This document shows, piece after piece, positions 63,121-64,000 of a DNA stretch of 64,000 nucleotides. Location of the stretch: the NCBI GenBank assembly GCA_022482625.1, contig JAKVOU010000001.1, forward strand, positions 1,536,784-1,600,783. The letters run 5' to 3'. Source of the DNA: Spirochaetia bacterium (GTDB lineage: Bacteria > Spirochaetota > Spirochaetia > Sphaerochaetales > Sphaerochaetaceae). Position 1 is the first letter of the stretch; the number at the start of each line of letters is the position of its first letter. The position numbers were made by a program, and so were the translations under genes. The notes under the pieces were generated by a model. The model had not been told where the DNA came from. It worked only from the letters and a program-made list of their open reading frames with translations, and did not search any database.

Positions 63121-64000
63121 CTATATACCAAGCCTCTGGTACTGTTCCGAAGGAGCATCATCTTCTTCCATCAGTCTGCGCATCAGTTTCAGCATCCGCT
63201 GCTCTACGGCAGAGTCTTTGATCGGATGTTCCTGCTTCGGATCGGTGACCAAGTCATATAGGACGGTCCCGGCATTGTCAGACAAGGCCAAGTCTGCTTT
63301 TCCTGACAAAGTGCTGCAGGATATTTCCATGACTGGACATTCCTTGGTAAAGGAAAACGGCTCATGCCATTTCATTGTCTTCATCTCATCTACAGAGAAC
63401 ATGGACCGCATATGGGTAGGCATGAGCGTATAGTTGTTCAAAGGAGCATTGTCCTTGCCGAAACCCCGCATATAGACATATCGCCCATCCGTTACATTTA
63501 CCTGTCCGCCATGCATACCGAAAAGACAGGCTTCACGTACAGGGATATCAGTGGCTATGGTAGTTGCAAGATCCTTGCCCTCCATATCCTTCGGTACATT
63601 GATCCCAAAGAAATTCAACAAGGTCGGTGCAATATCTACGGAAGACTGGACCAAAGCCTTTCTCCTTTCCCCTTTTCTGCCAGATCTGGGATCCCAGACA
63701 AAGAAAGGAATATGCGCTACTTCATCATAGAAAGGATGGACACATTTTGCCCAGCAGTCATGTTCCCCAAGCAGGAAACCATGGTCGGTATTCACAATGA
63801 GCATCGTATCCTTCCACATGTCGTATCGGTCCATGTAGTCAATGATCTTGCCTAAATTGGCATCACACATGCTGAGCAAGGCTGCATACTCATACCTGAC
63901 ATGCCTGACCGCATCCTCGGGTTCATCGACTTTCTTGTAATCAGGCCAGTCAAACTGAGGACCGTCATAATGATGAGGATACAGCTTCTTATAGGCATCC
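63121..64000 (-). CDS. Sulfatase, C-terminal part (cut by the window edge)
   Basis: The frame is open to the right edge, so the N-terminus and the catalytic Cys/Ser motif are outside the window. The visible 293 residues show RYEYAALLSMCDANLGKIID, MLIVNTDHGFLLGEHDCWAK (metal-binding Asp-His), HIPFFVWDPRSG and SSVDIAPTLLNFFG, all typical of arylsulfatase-type enzymes. No signal peptide can be judged. It is upstream of the amylosucrase-like pseudogene on the same strand with a gap of about 60 bases. The likely role is removal of sulfate from a sulfated glycan or glycoside. Confidence 0.88.
   Translation of the reverse strand, partial: DAYKKLYPHHYDGPQFDWPDYKKVDEPEDAVRHVRYEYAALLSMCDANLGKIIDYMDRYDMWKDTMLIVNTDHGFLLGEHDCWAKCVHPFYDEVAHIPFFVWDPRSGRKGERRKALVQSSVDIAPTLLNFFGINVPKDMEGKDLATTIATDIPVREACLFGMHGGQVNVTDGRYVYMRGFGKDNAPLNNYTLMPTHMRSMFSVDEMKTMKWHEPFSFTKECPVMEISCSTLSGKADLALSDNAGTVLYDLVTDPKQEHPIKDSAVEQRMLKLMRRLMEEDDAPSEQYQRLGI

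Noticed and set aside
1-64000. CRISPR arrays, prophage genes and rRNA genes
   Set aside because: No regularly spaced repeats, phage structural genes or rRNA-like stretches were noticed on reading through.

Overview
The window looks like a piece of chromosome from a fermentative, Gram-negative-type anaerobe, most likely a spirochaete of the Sphaerochaeta group. This is an inference. It rests on sugar-binding proteins whose mature ends begin AxGT-x-E, on three sugar ABC transporter operons, on an NfnAB-type electron-bifurcating pair, on an AmmeMemoRadiSam operon and on moderate G+C. No rRNA gene, CRISPR array or prophage was seen.

Layout. 1-6720 is a defence and repair stretch: a cut-off AIPR-like gene, a Sau3AI-like endonuclease with its divergent C5-cytosine methyltransferase, a small exported protein, a LysE-type exporter, Tag glycosylase and an HNH nuclease. 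6800-11400 holds pseudouridine breakdown (two PfkB kinases around PsuG) and a split chromate transporter. 11500-16000 is a decaying pair: an old-yellow-enzyme reductase fused to an acetoacetate-decarboxylase-like domain, and its divergent PucR-type regulator, each broken by two single-base frameshifts. An ISL3 element (16053-17530) follows. Next comes a two-gene AAA ATPase plus DUF4276 (TOPRIM-like) module.

19585-28198 is an AraC-controlled beta-mannoside operon with two dehydrogenases, a CUT1 transporter without its ATPase, and a GH2 beta-mannosidase. 28300-35660 carries a methyltransferase, the AmmeMemoRadiSam operon, a TetR regulator, FtsH and a LacI regulator. 35937-41921 is an alpha-glucoside operon: CUT1 transporter, GH65 phosphorylase and beta-phosphoglucomutase. 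42136-48961 holds an ECF transporter ATPase and T component behind a BirA-like operator, 5-formyl-THF cyclo-ligase, a PTS EIIA protein, AvtA, NfnAB and a cupin. 49044-52048 holds four small heat-shock genes, with sigma-54-like promoters before the operon of three and before the lone fourth gene. An initiator tRNA follows at 52489.

53042-61014 is the most interesting intact locus. A LacI regulator with its palindromic operators controls a CUT2 sugar transporter (binding protein, ATPase, two permeases), followed by an AllA-like cupin and a DhaK/DhaL kinase pair with unusual substitutions. It reads as a complete uptake-and-phosphorylation pathway for an unidentified small ketose or polyol-derived sugar. 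The window ends in a heavily frameshifted amylosucrase-like pseudogene and a sulfatase cut by the right edge.

Two themes recur. All three sugar-binding-protein genes are followed by strong stem-loops before the next transporter gene. Gene decay is concentrated in three metabolic genes, while most of the other recognised genes read through intact.
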